A DNA stretch of 64,000 nt from Pseudaeromonas sp963677375 (GTDB lineage Bacteria; Pseudomonadota; Gammaproteobacteria; Enterobacterales; Aeromonadaceae). The notes under the pieces were generated by a model. That model had not been told where the DNA came from, did not search any database, and saw nothing but the letters and a program-made list of their open reading frames with translations. How positions within the stretch are numbered: position 1 is the stretch's first letter; every line of letters begins with the position of its first letter. The DNA lies in the NCBI GenBank assembly GCA_963677375.2, contig CAXXIF010000009.1, positions 192,427-256,426 of the forward strand, given 5' to 3'. This document shows positions 17,985-27,289 of the stretch, piece by piece. Made by a program: the position numbers and the translations under genes.

Positions 17985-18009
17985 CGGGCCCCTCTGGGGC
18001 CCGTATTTT
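17985..18009 (+). terminator. Attenuator-like hairpin between lamB-type and malM-like genes
   Basis: CGGGCCCC / GGGGCCCG with loop TCT, followed by TATTTT. The T-run is broken, so partial termination, giving more porin than MalM-like protein, is likely. Confidence 0.6.
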
Positions 18010-18038
18010 CTGAGAACACAGGTTCTGAGGAGACAGGT

Positions 18039-18923
18039 ATGACACAAGGTAAACAGAATTGGTTGTGGCTGGTCGGTTTACTGGCCACCGGTTGTTCCAG
18101 CATCGATTCACCCCACGCTCTGACGGCGCCATCAACAGTCAGTACGTTTCAACAGCAGGCCCAGGTGAATAGACAGCAATTGGCGCAGACGCCAGCTATT
18201 GAAAAATTTCAAGGCCTAACGTTCCAGCCGCTGGGTGACGTCAATACATGGGTGCAAATTGGCTCCAGCAATCAGGTGTTTTCATTTGATACGGGTAAAA
18301 GCTATGTCGCGGCATTTACGTTACCCACCATGGCGCAGGCCACTCGGGTCAAACTAACGGTGCCGATTGATTTCACTCTGTTTCTGCCGAGCGTCATGAT
18401 CCTGGACGAACACTATACCCAGCTGCAGCTGATCCCGGGTTCCAGCTTCACTTATGGGGGCGGCTCCTTGCTGACGGGACAAAATCTGGAAGGAGAATTC
18501 ATCATTCCGGCATCCTCGGGAACCTCGCGGGCCACCTATATGCTGCTGTTTACCACCACCGAGGACATGCAAGGCTCGACCAAGCTGAGTGCCGAGGCAT
18601 TGCAGCGGGCCATGGAGTACGATCGCGCCACCGATGTTGCGCGTCTACGGCATGCGGAAGTCCCCCATGCCGCAACCGGACGTCTGTATCTAGCGCTCGA
18701 GGCACAAACCTCCGCGCTTGCGGCTCCTGCCGAGCCGAGTTTCGAACCGGCTATTGCCGCGGCCCAGGCCCAGGCCAAACCGCTGAGCGAATTGGAGTAC
18801 TATCAACGCATTCGTAGCGCTGTGGCCAACCATGATTATGAACAGGCCATTGGCTGGGTTAAGGCTGCCGAAAAAGCCGGTTTCACCCAGGCGCGAGGGG
18901 TGTTTTTTGCGGCACAACCCTAG
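18039..18923 (+). CDS. MalM-like periplasmic lipoprotein
   Basis: 294 residues; lipobox LATGC puts Cys19 at the mature end. The central part (about 60-180) contains the MalM signature region around the block VFSFDTGKSYVAAF, followed by an Ala-rich stretch and a short C-terminal repeat-like segment SELEYYQRIRSAVANHDYEQAI. MalM sits after lamB in enteric maltose operons and its exact role is unsettled; a porin-side or periplasmic helper is the usual guess. Its pairing with a LamB-type porin here repeats that arrangement. Confidence 0.82.
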   Translation: MTQGKQNWLWLVGLLATGCSSIDSPHALTAPSTVSTFQQQAQVNRQQLAQTPAIEKFQGLTFQPLGDVNTWVQIGSSNQVFSFDTGKSYVAAFTLPTMAQATRVKLTVPIDFTLFLPSVMILDEHYTQLQLIPGSSFTYGGGSLLTGQNLEGEFIIPASSGTSRATYMLLFTTTEDMQGSTKLSAEALQRAMEYDRATDVARLRHAEVPHAATGRLYLALEAQTSALAAPAEPSFEPAIAAAQAQAKPLSELEYYQRIRSAVANHDYEQAIGWVKAAEKAGFTQARGVFFAAQP

Positions 18924-19064
18924 TCACACCCAGTGCATCGACCCGGTATCCTTGCTTGTTGCCATGATGGGAACCGTGTATTTTAACGGGCTGATTTATT
19001 AAGAATATCTCGATTGGCGGCTTGCTCGCCCCAGTCATTTTGATGGTTCATGTGGGGGAGGGAT

Positions 19065-20096
19065 ATGTCCAAGCCAGCTCAGGAAAAAAAAGCCACTGTC
19101 TATGATATCGCCCGCATAGCCGGTGTCTCGGCAAGTACCGTATCCCGGATTCTCAACGGATCGGCGAAAGTTGCCGCCGATAAGCGTTTGGCCGTAGAAA
19201 ATGCAATTCGAGAATTGGACTTTCGTCCCAATCTGATGGCGCAATATCTGAAAACCGGGCAGTCCATGACGTTGGGGGTGTTGACTCAGTATGTCGATAG
19301 CCCCTTTTCCAATGAGATGTTGCGCGGAGTCGAGAATGCCTTGCAAGGGTTAGGGTATGCCCCTCTCATTGTCAGCGGCCATTGGAATGCGGAAGAAGAA
19401 GTCGAGCGACTGCGATTGCTCATTGCCCGTCGCGTGGATGGGATCATTATTCTGACCGGGCATGTGAATCAGCAAACCTTGCTTGAATTTTCACAACAAG
19501 TGCCCATTGTAGCTACCGGCCATAATATTAATACCGAGCGAGTTCGCTCATTCAGTATTAATAATCGGTTGGGTGGCTACATGGCCACGCGCTATTTATT
19601 GGACCTAGGTCATCGCAATATTGCACATATCATTGGCTTACTCGATCAGAGTGATGCCATTGAACGGCATCATGGTTACCGCCAGGCACTGGTGAGCTCA
19701 GGTGTTGATTATGATCCCGAGTTGGTGGTGCAGGGGGATTTTGCCGAAGCCGGTGGTTTGAATGCGGTGAAACAATTAGTGGCGAGCGGCAAGAAGTTTT
19801 CGGCAATATTTTGCGCCAATGATCAGACCTGTTATGGCGCTATTTTAGGTCTCAAACAATGTGGGTTACGGGTACCCGAAGATGTCTCGCTGATTGGTTT
19901 CGATGATCTGCCTTTTTCTATCTATTCCAACCCGCCACTGACCACGGTTCGGCAACCCATCTATGAAACTGGCATTACCTTGGTCAATACCCTGCTCGGC
20001 TTGATTGAAAATACCGAAATAACCCCAGCCGAACTACCAGAGCTGAGTGTTGTGGTCCGCGGCACCACAATGCCCTACAAAGGTCAGGATGTTTGA
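19065..20096 (+). CDS. LacI-family transcriptional regulator of the glucan locus
   Basis: 343 residues from the ATG at 19065, preceded by GGGGGAGGG. The N-terminal LacI helix-turn-helix is clear: VYDIARIAGVSASTVSRILNG, then the hinge segment with RPNLMAQYLKTG. The remainder is a periplasmic-binding-protein-like effector domain (GVLTQYVDSPF, GFDDLPFSIYSNPPLTTVRQP). It is the only LacI-type gene in the window and so the likely reader of the GAAATCGATTTC operators. The effector is unknown; cellobiose or a phosphorylated derivative is plausible. No operator copy precedes its own gene. Confidence 0.92.
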   Translation: MSKPAQEKKATVYDIARIAGVSASTVSRILNGSAKVAADKRLAVENAIRELDFRPNLMAQYLKTGQSMTLGVLTQYVDSPFSNEMLRGVENALQGLGYAPLIVSGHWNAEEEVERLRLLIARRVDGIIILTGHVNQQTLLEFSQQVPIVATGHNINTERVRSFSINNRLGGYMATRYLLDLGHRNIAHIIGLLDQSDAIERHHGYRQALVSSGVDYDPELVVQGDFAEAGGLNAVKQLVASGKKFSAIFCANDQTCYGAILGLKQCGLRVPEDVSLIGFDDLPFSIYSNPPLTTVRQPIYETGITLVNTLLGLIENTEITPAELPELSVVVRGTTMPYKGQDV

Positions 20097-20526
20097 GTCC
20101 CATATGGTTTGCTTTTCGTTACACTCAAAACTCATTTTAAACCGGAGGAAGGCTATTATTTAAGCTCTGCATCAGCGCCTGCGTTTTTCGTACATAATAA
20201 TTCCAAAAACGTAGGCTACAGGGCCAAATCGCCAGATGTTGAAATAATATCTACCGACCGATATCGAGAACAAGCCAGCGGATAGTCTCGTCGACCGTTA
20301 GCGACTTTGGGAGAATGATCTCATATCAGGAACTTGTTCTCACCTTTCCTTGAATGTGATGACTGATCAAGACGGTCGGGGAAAGCAGCTAGATGTGTTT
20401 AGTGTTTCATTTGAAATAAATAATACAAAAACTGCATTACCATTAAGGCTGGGCCAGTACTATAAAATGCCGATGATATTGCAATTCAATATATTCAGCT
20501 TCAACGGCTCCTACTGGCTTGCCTGT

Positions 20527-20636
20527 TAACAGGTGCGAACAACTATCCACCACTACGAATGTTAATGTTAACACTACATTATTACTGACTGTAATAATGT
20601 AGTGTTGGTCTTTTCCTTGTTTGTTCGCACCGTCCC
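20527..20636. repeat. MITE-like inverted repeat with IS5-type ends
   Basis: GGTGCGAACAA (20532-20542) is repeated inverted at 20621-20631. The right end, read inward, is GGGACGGTGCGAACAA, one base from the left terminal repeat of the IS5 remnant at 36896. Inside, a 15-bp perfect stem (20570-20584 with 20592-20606) encloses a 7-nt loop. No gene is seen in 20097-20667. The hairpin could also act as a terminator, though the following T-run is interrupted. Confidence 0.5.
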
Positions 20637-20667
20637 AAACTTTTAAAGCTGTACTGGTTTCCGCTTA

Positions 20668-22359
20668 TTAAGGCAAATGATAACTCATCACCATATCATT
20701 CATTTCATCGGCGGATTTTTGCATGTGATGGCTGATGTTGTGAAGGTTGTTGGATACTTGTTCGGTGCCCTCAACGGCACTACGAATTATCAATAATGAT
20801 TGGGTAATTTCGTTGGCAACCAGGCTTTGCTCTTCAACCGCAGATGCAATCATTTCACCATGAATAGACTGCTTTCCAGTATACCGAACAATCTCAGTGA
20901 AGCAGTCAGATGCCTGACTGGAATCGTTTTTGGCTCGGTTTGCGATCTGGATGCTGGCCTGCATCATGTCGACTGCGGTACGGGTACACTCCTGCAATCC
21001 AGCAATCATTTCAGATATTTCCCGCGTGGCATTTTGGGTTCTCTTCGCCAACATACGGACCTCATCGGCAACAACAGCAAACCCGCGGCCCTGCTCGCCT
21101 GCTCGGGCTGCTTCAATCGCTGCATTTAATGCTAATAGGTTTGTCTGATCGGATATGCTGTTTATGGTTTCAATGATTGAACCAATAATGCTTACTTTGT
21201 TTTCTACCTCGTTCATGGAGTTGGAGCTATCATCCAAATTACCAAAAAGGTGATCAATCGCGATAATAGCTTCGTGAATTTTTATCTCGCCACCGCTTGC
21301 CAACCGATCTGTTTCTCGGGCCTCATCCGCAGATTGTTGTGTGCTCTTGGCTATTTCCAGAATGCTGGAATTCATTTGCTCCATCGCCGTTGTCACACTA
21401 TCCAGACGTTGTCGCTGCTCACCAATGGCGTCGTTTACTTCGCCAATACCATCACTGATTTGAGTTGCCGCCGTTGCAATTGAGTGAGCGTGACCCCGTT
21501 GACAGTGCAGCAACCCGGCTAATTGAACTCGAGTGGTCTCCATTGCCTGAGTGATGGCGGCGATCTCATCTTTTCCGTGAGATACAATGTTGCTAGTCAG
21601 TATTTTATTGGCTATCGCTTGCAGTCCTTTAAGAATAGTTTCCACGTTAGAACAAAATGGACGGGAAAAAAGTGTTACTAAGCCAAACAGTAATATTAAA
21701 TTCCCCAACAAGATTAAGCTGCTGTGCAATAAGTAATTGTTAAACAGTTCATCAGCACTATCCAGATAAACACCTGATACCAGCAGATAGTTACCTAAAG
21801 GGTAAACATAAGATGTTTTTATTGTTTGGATCTGGCTGTCCGGTTTTATATATGGATATGAGATCAGTGATGGTTTGCCCGAGTTAGAAATTCGAACCAA
21901 TGCTTGATTAATGTTTTCGTCACTATCTTCAAGCAGAATTGGATCTAACTTGCTCCCAACTCGACTAGAATCAGGTGGATATATTAATAAGTTAGCTTGT
22001 GAATCGGTGAGGAAAAAATAGCCTGAGCCCTGTTCACCCCAACGAGCATTGTCTAATAGATCAGTGGCGCGTGGAACAAATTTTTCGGGATCTTTCTGAG
22101 CATAGGCTTCCAGTTGTCGAACCTGACCCTGAACTTGGTTAATCAAATCCTGCTCAATTGCCCTCCGTATTTCTCCATGTACCAAGTGTGCAATTAATAT
22201 GTTTCCTAGTAAGGTTAAGACGGCAATGCTCAATAGGAGTATTTTCATTTTCCCTTTAAAGCTATAATTGCTCAACCATGAAAGGGATAAATTGCGGGAT
22301 GATTTTGGATTATCAATATGAGGGGAATCAAATTTTGTTGCATTCTGTTTTTTCATCAT
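20668..22359 (-). CDS. Methyl-accepting chemotaxis protein with single Cache domain
   Basis: 563 residues. Membrane helix near 38-62, a periplasmic sCache_2-type sensor at about 70-205 (WGEQGSGYFFLTDSQANLLI is its usual signature), a second helix near 213-233, a HAMP linker, then the cytoplasmic signalling coiled coil with the conserved hairpin tip ISDQTNLLALNAAIEAARAG. It senses a small periplasmic ligand and controls CheA. GAGG is 5 nt from the second ATG (22356), which may be the true start. It stands alone beside an HD-GYP gene; no ligand can be assigned. Confidence 0.9.
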   Translation of the reverse strand: MMKKQNATKFDSPHIDNPKSSRNLSLSWLSNYSFKGKMKILLLSIAVLTLLGNILIAHLVHGEIRRAIEQDLINQVQGQVRQLEAYAQKDPEKFVPRATDLLDNARWGEQGSGYFFLTDSQANLLIYPPDSSRVGSKLDPILLEDSDENINQALVRISNSGKPSLISYPYIKPDSQIQTIKTSYVYPLGNYLLVSGVYLDSADELFNNYLLHSSLILLGNLILLFGLVTLFSRPFCSNVETILKGLQAIANKILTSNIVSHGKDEIAAITQAMETTRVQLAGLLHCQRGHAHSIATAATQISDGIGEVNDAIGEQRQRLDSVTTAMEQMNSSILEIAKSTQQSADEARETDRLASGGEIKIHEAIIAIDHLFGNLDDSSNSMNEVENKVSIIGSIIETINSISDQTNLLALNAAIEAARAGEQGRGFAVVADEVRMLAKRTQNATREISEMIAGLQECTRTAVDMMQASIQIANRAKNDSSQASDCFTEIVRYTGKQSIHGEMIASAVEEQSLVANEITQSLLIIRSAVEGTEQVSNNLHNISHHMQKSADEMNDMVMSYHLP

Positions 22360-22446
22360 GGCCTCTATTTTGAATGACCTGGCGCCGAGGACCTGCTTAT
22401 CACTGCCCAGTCGCTGTAGTGAATTATTGCTATTCGGAGCCGTTAT

Positions 22447-23448
22447 TTAGTTAATGCTGGGGTTGAGATGTTTGAAATATTTTAATAAATTTTCATTGAT
22501 TCTGATTTTCAACTCTTCATTGCTATGTGACACATTTTCAATAATTTGGGGTGCCAAATTAATGAATTGCGCTAACAGTTCTGGATCGAAATGTAATCCA
22601 CTTTCTTTTCTCATTGTATCGACTGCCTCCTCGCATGAGAGTGCTGATTTATAAACTCGCTTGCTGACGAGAGCGTCGAATACATCGATAATGGCAAATA
22701 TTCTCGCCTCAAGAGGTATATCTCGGCCTTTTAATCCAAATGGGTAACCAGAGCCATCATATTTTTCGTGATGTCCATAAACGACCCGCAATGCTTCATA
22801 CGTTACACTTGATTCAGCGATTAATCTTATTCCGTTTTTGACATGCTGTTGCATTATGATCCGCTCGTTATTGGTGAGTGGACCAGGCTTGCCTACAATG
22901 CAGTCTGGAGTAACGATTTTCCCGATGTCATGTAACACCGCACCCTTAGCAGTTCGAATCAATATGGCTGGCGGTACTTTTAGTTCTTCACAGAACATGA
23001 TGGTTAATAGTGTGACTCTAAGATTGTGTCCGTTTGTCTCTGGATCTCTCAATTCAACCAGTTTCGACAGTAACGAAAATACTTCTATCGTGTTTATTGC
23101 GTTGGCATATGTTATTTGCAATAAATCCTTGTTTCTTTTTTTTAAGATAAGGTAAAACCAAGAGGATATTATTCCTGAGGAGATGGCAATGAAAGACAGT
23201 GCATCCAAATTATTGATGCGGCCAATGAGGTTGAAATAGTTTACCAATGAGATCCCAATCATGGCGAGCACAATGGTCATGACTGATAATGCTGTCGTCC
23301 ACGCGGCTAGTTTAATTGAGAAATCACTTTCGTTAGTTATTTTTTGCGCTCTCTTTGCTTTGTTGAGCCATTTACTTACAGGGGTTGGCCGAACGGTTTT
23401 TTTAAAAGCCACAAAATTTATTTTAATGAGCTCGGTTAAATATTTCAT
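22447..23448 (-). CDS. Membrane HD-GYP domain protein, probable cyclic-di-GMP phosphodiesterase
   Basis: 333 residues. Two hydrophobic segments at about 47-70 and 82-103 are followed by an HD-GYP domain with LHDIGKI (metal-binding HD), GHHEKYDGSGYP (the GYP block) and IFAIIDVFDALVSKRVYK. All expected catalytic residues are present. The family linearises cyclic-di-GMP. No sensory domain is recognisable in the N-terminus. It lies 87 bp upstream of the chemoreceptor gene on the same strand, so a shared transcript is possible. Confidence 0.88.
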   Translation of the reverse strand: MKYLTELIKINFVAFKKTVRPTPVSKWLNKAKRAQKITNESDFSIKLAAWTTALSVMTIVLAMIGISLVNYFNLIGRINNLDALSFIAISSGIISSWFYLILKKRNKDLLQITYANAINTIEVFSLLSKLVELRDPETNGHNLRVTLLTIMFCEELKVPPAILIRTAKGAVLHDIGKIVTPDCIVGKPGPLTNNERIIMQQHVKNGIRLIAESSVTYEALRVVYGHHEKYDGSGYPFGLKGRDIPLEARIFAIIDVFDALVSKRVYKSALSCEEAVDTMRKESGLHFDPELLAQFINLAPQIIENVSHSNEELKIRINENLLKYFKHLNPSIN

Positions 23449-23551
23449 TTGTGGTTTTCCCTTCGCTGAATTTAGTCATCCTTCATATTGGCGGGTCACA
23501 ATATGGCTTACAGGCAGGACTATGGTTATCGCTGAGAAACGATTTAACTAA

Positions 23552-24173
23552 TTAACTCAATGAAATGCTCAGTGTGCCGAAATCGGTATCCTGCCGTTGT
23601 GTCACGAGCGTATCGCTGGAACGAGTCCGAGCAAAACTTAAAGCGCGTCGGCTGTGCCGTAAGCAGAAGCCAAAGGAGGCCATGCCGATGACGGGTTCCG
23701 AATCGACGGAACTTGCGGTCTCGAAATAGCGTGCCATCGAGAGGCAGATAATGTGCGACGCCATAGGGGCCCAATTCACCAAAGAACGAGAGGGACCAAT
23801 GTTCCTGAGGTTCAATGCCCATCATGGAGGCCGCGTTGAGATCAGAACGCAAAGCCGTCATAGCCAAGGTATCCACTAGATTCCAGCCTATCTCGCCATA
23901 AATACCGCAGCTGACGCCGGCGAAGTTGTTGCCGAACGCGGCGATATTGATCTCCTGCACCAAGGTGGTTGAAGCGTACGTTGTGTAGCCCTCGTCATGG
24001 ACATCGGCGGCCCCTGATACCCAGGGGACGCCGACACCATGGCTATAGTTGTTGTCGGAGCTAGTGAAGACATCATTCTCCACAGTAAGCGTCAGCGAAC
24101 CATTACTTGCATGTGCAGCCTCGTCCAGTGCAATGAGCGTCAGCTTGGTTAGTTTGTCTCTTGTCTTGCTCAC
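23552..24173 (-). pseudogene. Decayed lpxR-like lipid A deacylase gene
   Basis: Pieces of an LpxR-family outer-membrane deacylase are recognisable. SLTLTVENDVF and NNYSHGVGVPW come from the N-terminal barrel. The continuous frame then keeps GELGPYGVAHYLPLDGTLFRD. The typical C-terminus SVDSEPVIG and DFGTLSISLS is in another reading frame, ending at 23552. The whole is only about two thirds of the usual 300-odd residues, so there are internal deletions plus a frameshift near 23730. It follows the RND pump gene by 17 bp on the same strand. Loss of function is very likely. Confidence 0.7.
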
Positions 24174-24190
24174 GCTCAGTGCCTCTTGAC

Positions 24191-27100
24191 TCAGGGTTGC
24201 AACACGGGTGGTTGGACTGAGTTAGCCAACTGCTGTGCTGGTGTAGACGGCGTGATCCGGAACCAGGCAGCGTAGAGCGCTGGCACGAAAAAGATCGTCA
24301 GCAGCGTAGCTATCGTTAACCCCCCCATGATGGCGATGGCCATCGGGCCCCAGAACACGCTCCGGGTCAGTGGGATCATGGCCAGAACGGTCGCTGCAGC
24401 CGTCAACATCACCGGACGGGCTCGCATCACAGCGGCTTCGACCACGGCACTCCAGGGAGCCCGGCCACTGGCGGTCTCGATCTGTATCTGGTCGATCAGG
24501 ATCACCGAGTTGCGCATGATCATCCCGGACAGGGCAATGATGCCCAGGATGGCGACGAAGCCCAGCGGTGCCTGGAACAACAGCAAGGCGGCAACGACGC
24601 CGATCATGCCCAGCGGTGCGGTCAGGAACACCATGGTCATCAGTGAGAAGCTCTGCAGCTGCAACATCAGGATCAGCAAGATGGTCACCAGCATCACGGG
24701 TGCGACAGAGACCAGTGCGTCATTGGCCTTGTTGCTCTCCTCCACGGCGCCACCCACATCGATCCGATAACCAGACGGTAAGTTCGCCTCGATCGCCTTC
24801 AGCTTGGGCTCGATTTCCTGGGTCACAGATACCGCCTGAGCTCCGTCTACTACATCCGCTCGCACCGTGATCGCCATGTCGCGGTTGCGTCGCCACAGCA
24901 CCGGCTCTTCCAATTCGTCCTTCACGGTCGCGATCTGGGACAGGGGCACGACAGTCCCCTGGTGCGTATACAGGTTGATGTCCTTGAGGGTGGCGACATC
25001 GAGTCGCTCTGAGGGAATAGCACGGGCGACCACATCCACCAGCTCCTCACCTTCCCGCAATTGCGTCAGGGTCGCGCCCTGCATCAATGACTGGGTCGCC
25101 ATTGCCACCTCGGCCGGGGATAGACCCAAGGCGCGAGCCTTCTCTTGGTCCAACTCCACACCCAAGGTGCGCACCGGATCGTTCCAGTCCAGTTGTACAT
25201 CGCGCACCTGCGGATGGTTGGCCACCTGGTGTTCAACCTGACGTGCTATTGAGCGTACCGTTTGGGTATCAGGACCGACGATCCGGAACTGTACCGGGAA
25301 GCCCACGGGCGGACCGAGTTCCAGGCGGGTGATCCGCACCCAGGTCTGCGGGAACTGTTGGTCGACTATGCCCATCAGGTGGCTCCGCACGCGCTCGCGC
25401 GCCTCCAGATCCTGAGTCATCACCACGAATTGGGCATAGCCCGGATTTGGCATCTCAGGGTCGAGAGAGAGGTAGAAGCGCGGTGCACCGGCTCCCGTGT
25501 AGGCGGTATAAAAACGTACATCCTTGTCTTTGGCTAGCAGTTGCTCCATTCGCTTGACCTGTTCGGTGGTCGCGGCGAATGACGCCCCCTCCTTGACGCG
25601 CATCTCGAGGATCAACTCAGAGCGTGTGCTGTTAGGGAAGAACTGCTGCGGCACCAGCTTGACGCCCAGCACGGCCAGCACCAGAGCGGCCGCAGTTGCG
25701 CCTATGGCCCACCCGCGATACTCGATGGTCTTCGCTATCCAGCCCCGCAGTCGGTTATAGAACGGCGTACTGTAGGGATCGGCGTCGCCATGGTGATGCC
25801 CCATCTTATTGGGCAGCATCTTGACGGCGAGGTAAGGGGTAAATAGACCGGAGCAGAGCCAGGAGAACACCACGGCCACGCCGACGATCCAGAAGATGCC
25901 ACCGGCGTACTCGCCTGTCGTCGATTTGGAGAAGCCAACCGGCATGAAGGCAGCGGCCGTAATCAGCGCTCCGCTGAGACGCGGCATGGCGGTCGCCTTG
26001 TAGGAGTAGGCGGCGGCCTTGGTCTTGTCCCAACCCGCTTCCATTTTCACCACCATCATCTCCAGGGCTATGATGGAATCGTCCACCAGCAGTCCCAGTG
26101 CGATGATCAGCGAGCCTAGGGAGATCCGTTCCAGATTCCAGCCGGTACCCAGCATGAACAGCGCCACCATACACAGTACCAGAGGGACCGATAGCGCAAC
26201 CACTATGCCCGTGCGCCAACCCAGGCTCAGCAGGCTCACAATCACCACGATCACCAAGGCTTCCATCAGTGAACGTTCAAAGTCCCAGACCGCCTCTTTG
26301 ACCGTGGTGGGTTGGTCAGCGACCAACTCCAGTTCTACCCCGTAGGGCAACTCACTCTGGATCTTGGCCACTGTCTTATCGATCGCTTCACCCAACTGGA
26401 CTATGTTGCCATCATTGGTCATGGCCACGCCCAGCATCAGCACCTGCTGACCGTTGTGACGAATGGTATAGGTTTGAGGATCCTCGTAACCGCGATGAAT
26501 AGTCGTGAAGTCCCCCAGCTTGAGCATGCGACCACCAGCGGCAATCGGCAGGGCCCGTATGTCGTCAATATTTTTGAATTGACCACTAACACGTACGTAT
26601 ACGCGGTCAGATGCCGTGTCGAGTGAACCGGCTGGCAGGATGGCATTCTGTGTCTTCAATGCCTCAATGACCTGCAGCGGTTGGATACCCAGAGATGCCA
26701 GCCGTTCATGGGAGAACTCGATATAGACTCGCTCCCCTTGCTTGCCCAGGAGGTCGACCTTCTTGACCATGGGAACTTTCAGTAGACTGCGCTTGATGAT
26801 CTCCGCCTGATCAGCCAGATCTGCAAGGCTGACCCCATCACCTTTGACGGCATACATCAGGCCGTACACGTCACCAAACTCATCGTTGAATATGGGGCCG
26901 ACGACGCCCTCGGGTAGCTCGAGCTTAATATCGTTGAATTTTTTCCGGGCTTGGTACCAAGCTTCCTGCTGGTCGGCCTTGGAAGTGCCACCTTTGACCG
27001 TAATCAACATGCCGCCGAAACCCTGACGGGCAAAGGTTTTGACCTTCTCGAAATGGTCGAGTTGCTCAAACTTTTTCTCCATGCGGTTGAGGAGTTCGTC

Positions 27101-27289
27101 CTGGATCTGCTCGGCGGTTGCTCCGGGCCAGACCACCATAGCGGTCATGGACGGCACCGAGAAGTTCGGGTCTTCAAGCTGACCTAGTTTGCCGAAGCCC
27201 AACACGCCGGCCACGGTAATGAGCAGGATCAAGAACAGCACCACGGCGCGGTGACTCAGTGCCCACTCGGTAAGATTGAATGATTTCAT
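24191..27289 (-). CDS. RND efflux pump inner-membrane transporter
   Basis: 1032 residues, the usual size for the HAE-1/AcrB-like family. Twelve membrane segments in the standard 1+5+1+5 layout with two large periplasmic loops. The proton-relay pair is in GLLVDDSIIALE within TM4. The opening WALSHRAVVLFLILL and PNFSVPSMTAMVVWPGA resemble the branch of drug and biocide pumps with short N-termini. Third gene of the OMF - MFP - RND operon, overlapping the adaptor gene by 4 bp. Substrate cannot be inferred; the regulator at 30485 is probably linked. Confidence 0.93.
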   Translation of the reverse strand: MKSFNLTEWALSHRAVVLFLILLITVAGVLGFGKLGQLEDPNFSVPSMTAMVVWPGATAEQIQDELLNRMEKKFEQLDHFEKVKTFARQGFGGMLITVKGGTSKADQQEAWYQARKKFNDIKLELPEGVVGPIFNDEFGDVYGLMYAVKGDGVSLADLADQAEIIKRSLLKVPMVKKVDLLGKQGERVYIEFSHERLASLGIQPLQVIEALKTQNAILPAGSLDTASDRVYVRVSGQFKNIDDIRALPIAAGGRMLKLGDFTTIHRGYEDPQTYTIRHNGQQVLMLGVAMTNDGNIVQLGEAIDKTVAKIQSELPYGVELELVADQPTTVKEAVWDFERSLMEALVIVVIVSLLSLGWRTGIVVALSVPLVLCMVALFMLGTGWNLERISLGSLIIALGLLVDDSIIALEMMVVKMEAGWDKTKAAAYSYKATAMPRLSGALITAAAFMPVGFSKSTTGEYAGGIFWIVGVAVVFSWLCSGLFTPYLAVKMLPNKMGHHHGDADPYSTPFYNRLRGWIAKTIEYRGWAIGATAAALVLAVLGVKLVPQQFFPNSTRSELILEMRVKEGASFAATTEQVKRMEQLLAKDKDVRFYTAYTGAGAPRFYLSLDPEMPNPGYAQFVVMTQDLEARERVRSHLMGIVDQQFPQTWVRITRLELGPPVGFPVQFRIVGPDTQTVRSIARQVEHQVANHPQVRDVQLDWNDPVRTLGVELDQEKARALGLSPAEVAMATQSLMQGATLTQLREGEELVDVVARAIPSERLDVATLKDINLYTHQGTVVPLSQIATVKDELEEPVLWRRNRDMAITVRADVVDGAQAVSVTQEIEPKLKAIEANLPSGYRIDVGGAVEESNKANDALVSVAPVMLVTILLILMLQLQSFSLMTMVFLTAPLGMIGVVAALLLFQAPLGFVAILGIIALSGMIMRNSVILIDQIQIETASGRAPWSAVVEAAVMRARPVMLTAAATVLAMIPLTRSVFWGPMAIAIMGGLTIATLLTIFFVPALYAAWFRITPSTPAQQLANSVQPPVLQP

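Noticed and set aside
20570..20606. Integron attC-like folded site
   Set aside because: There is a long stem and inverted ends, but no RYYYAAC/GTTRRRY core pair, no integrase and no cassette gene. IS5-type termini explain the ends better.
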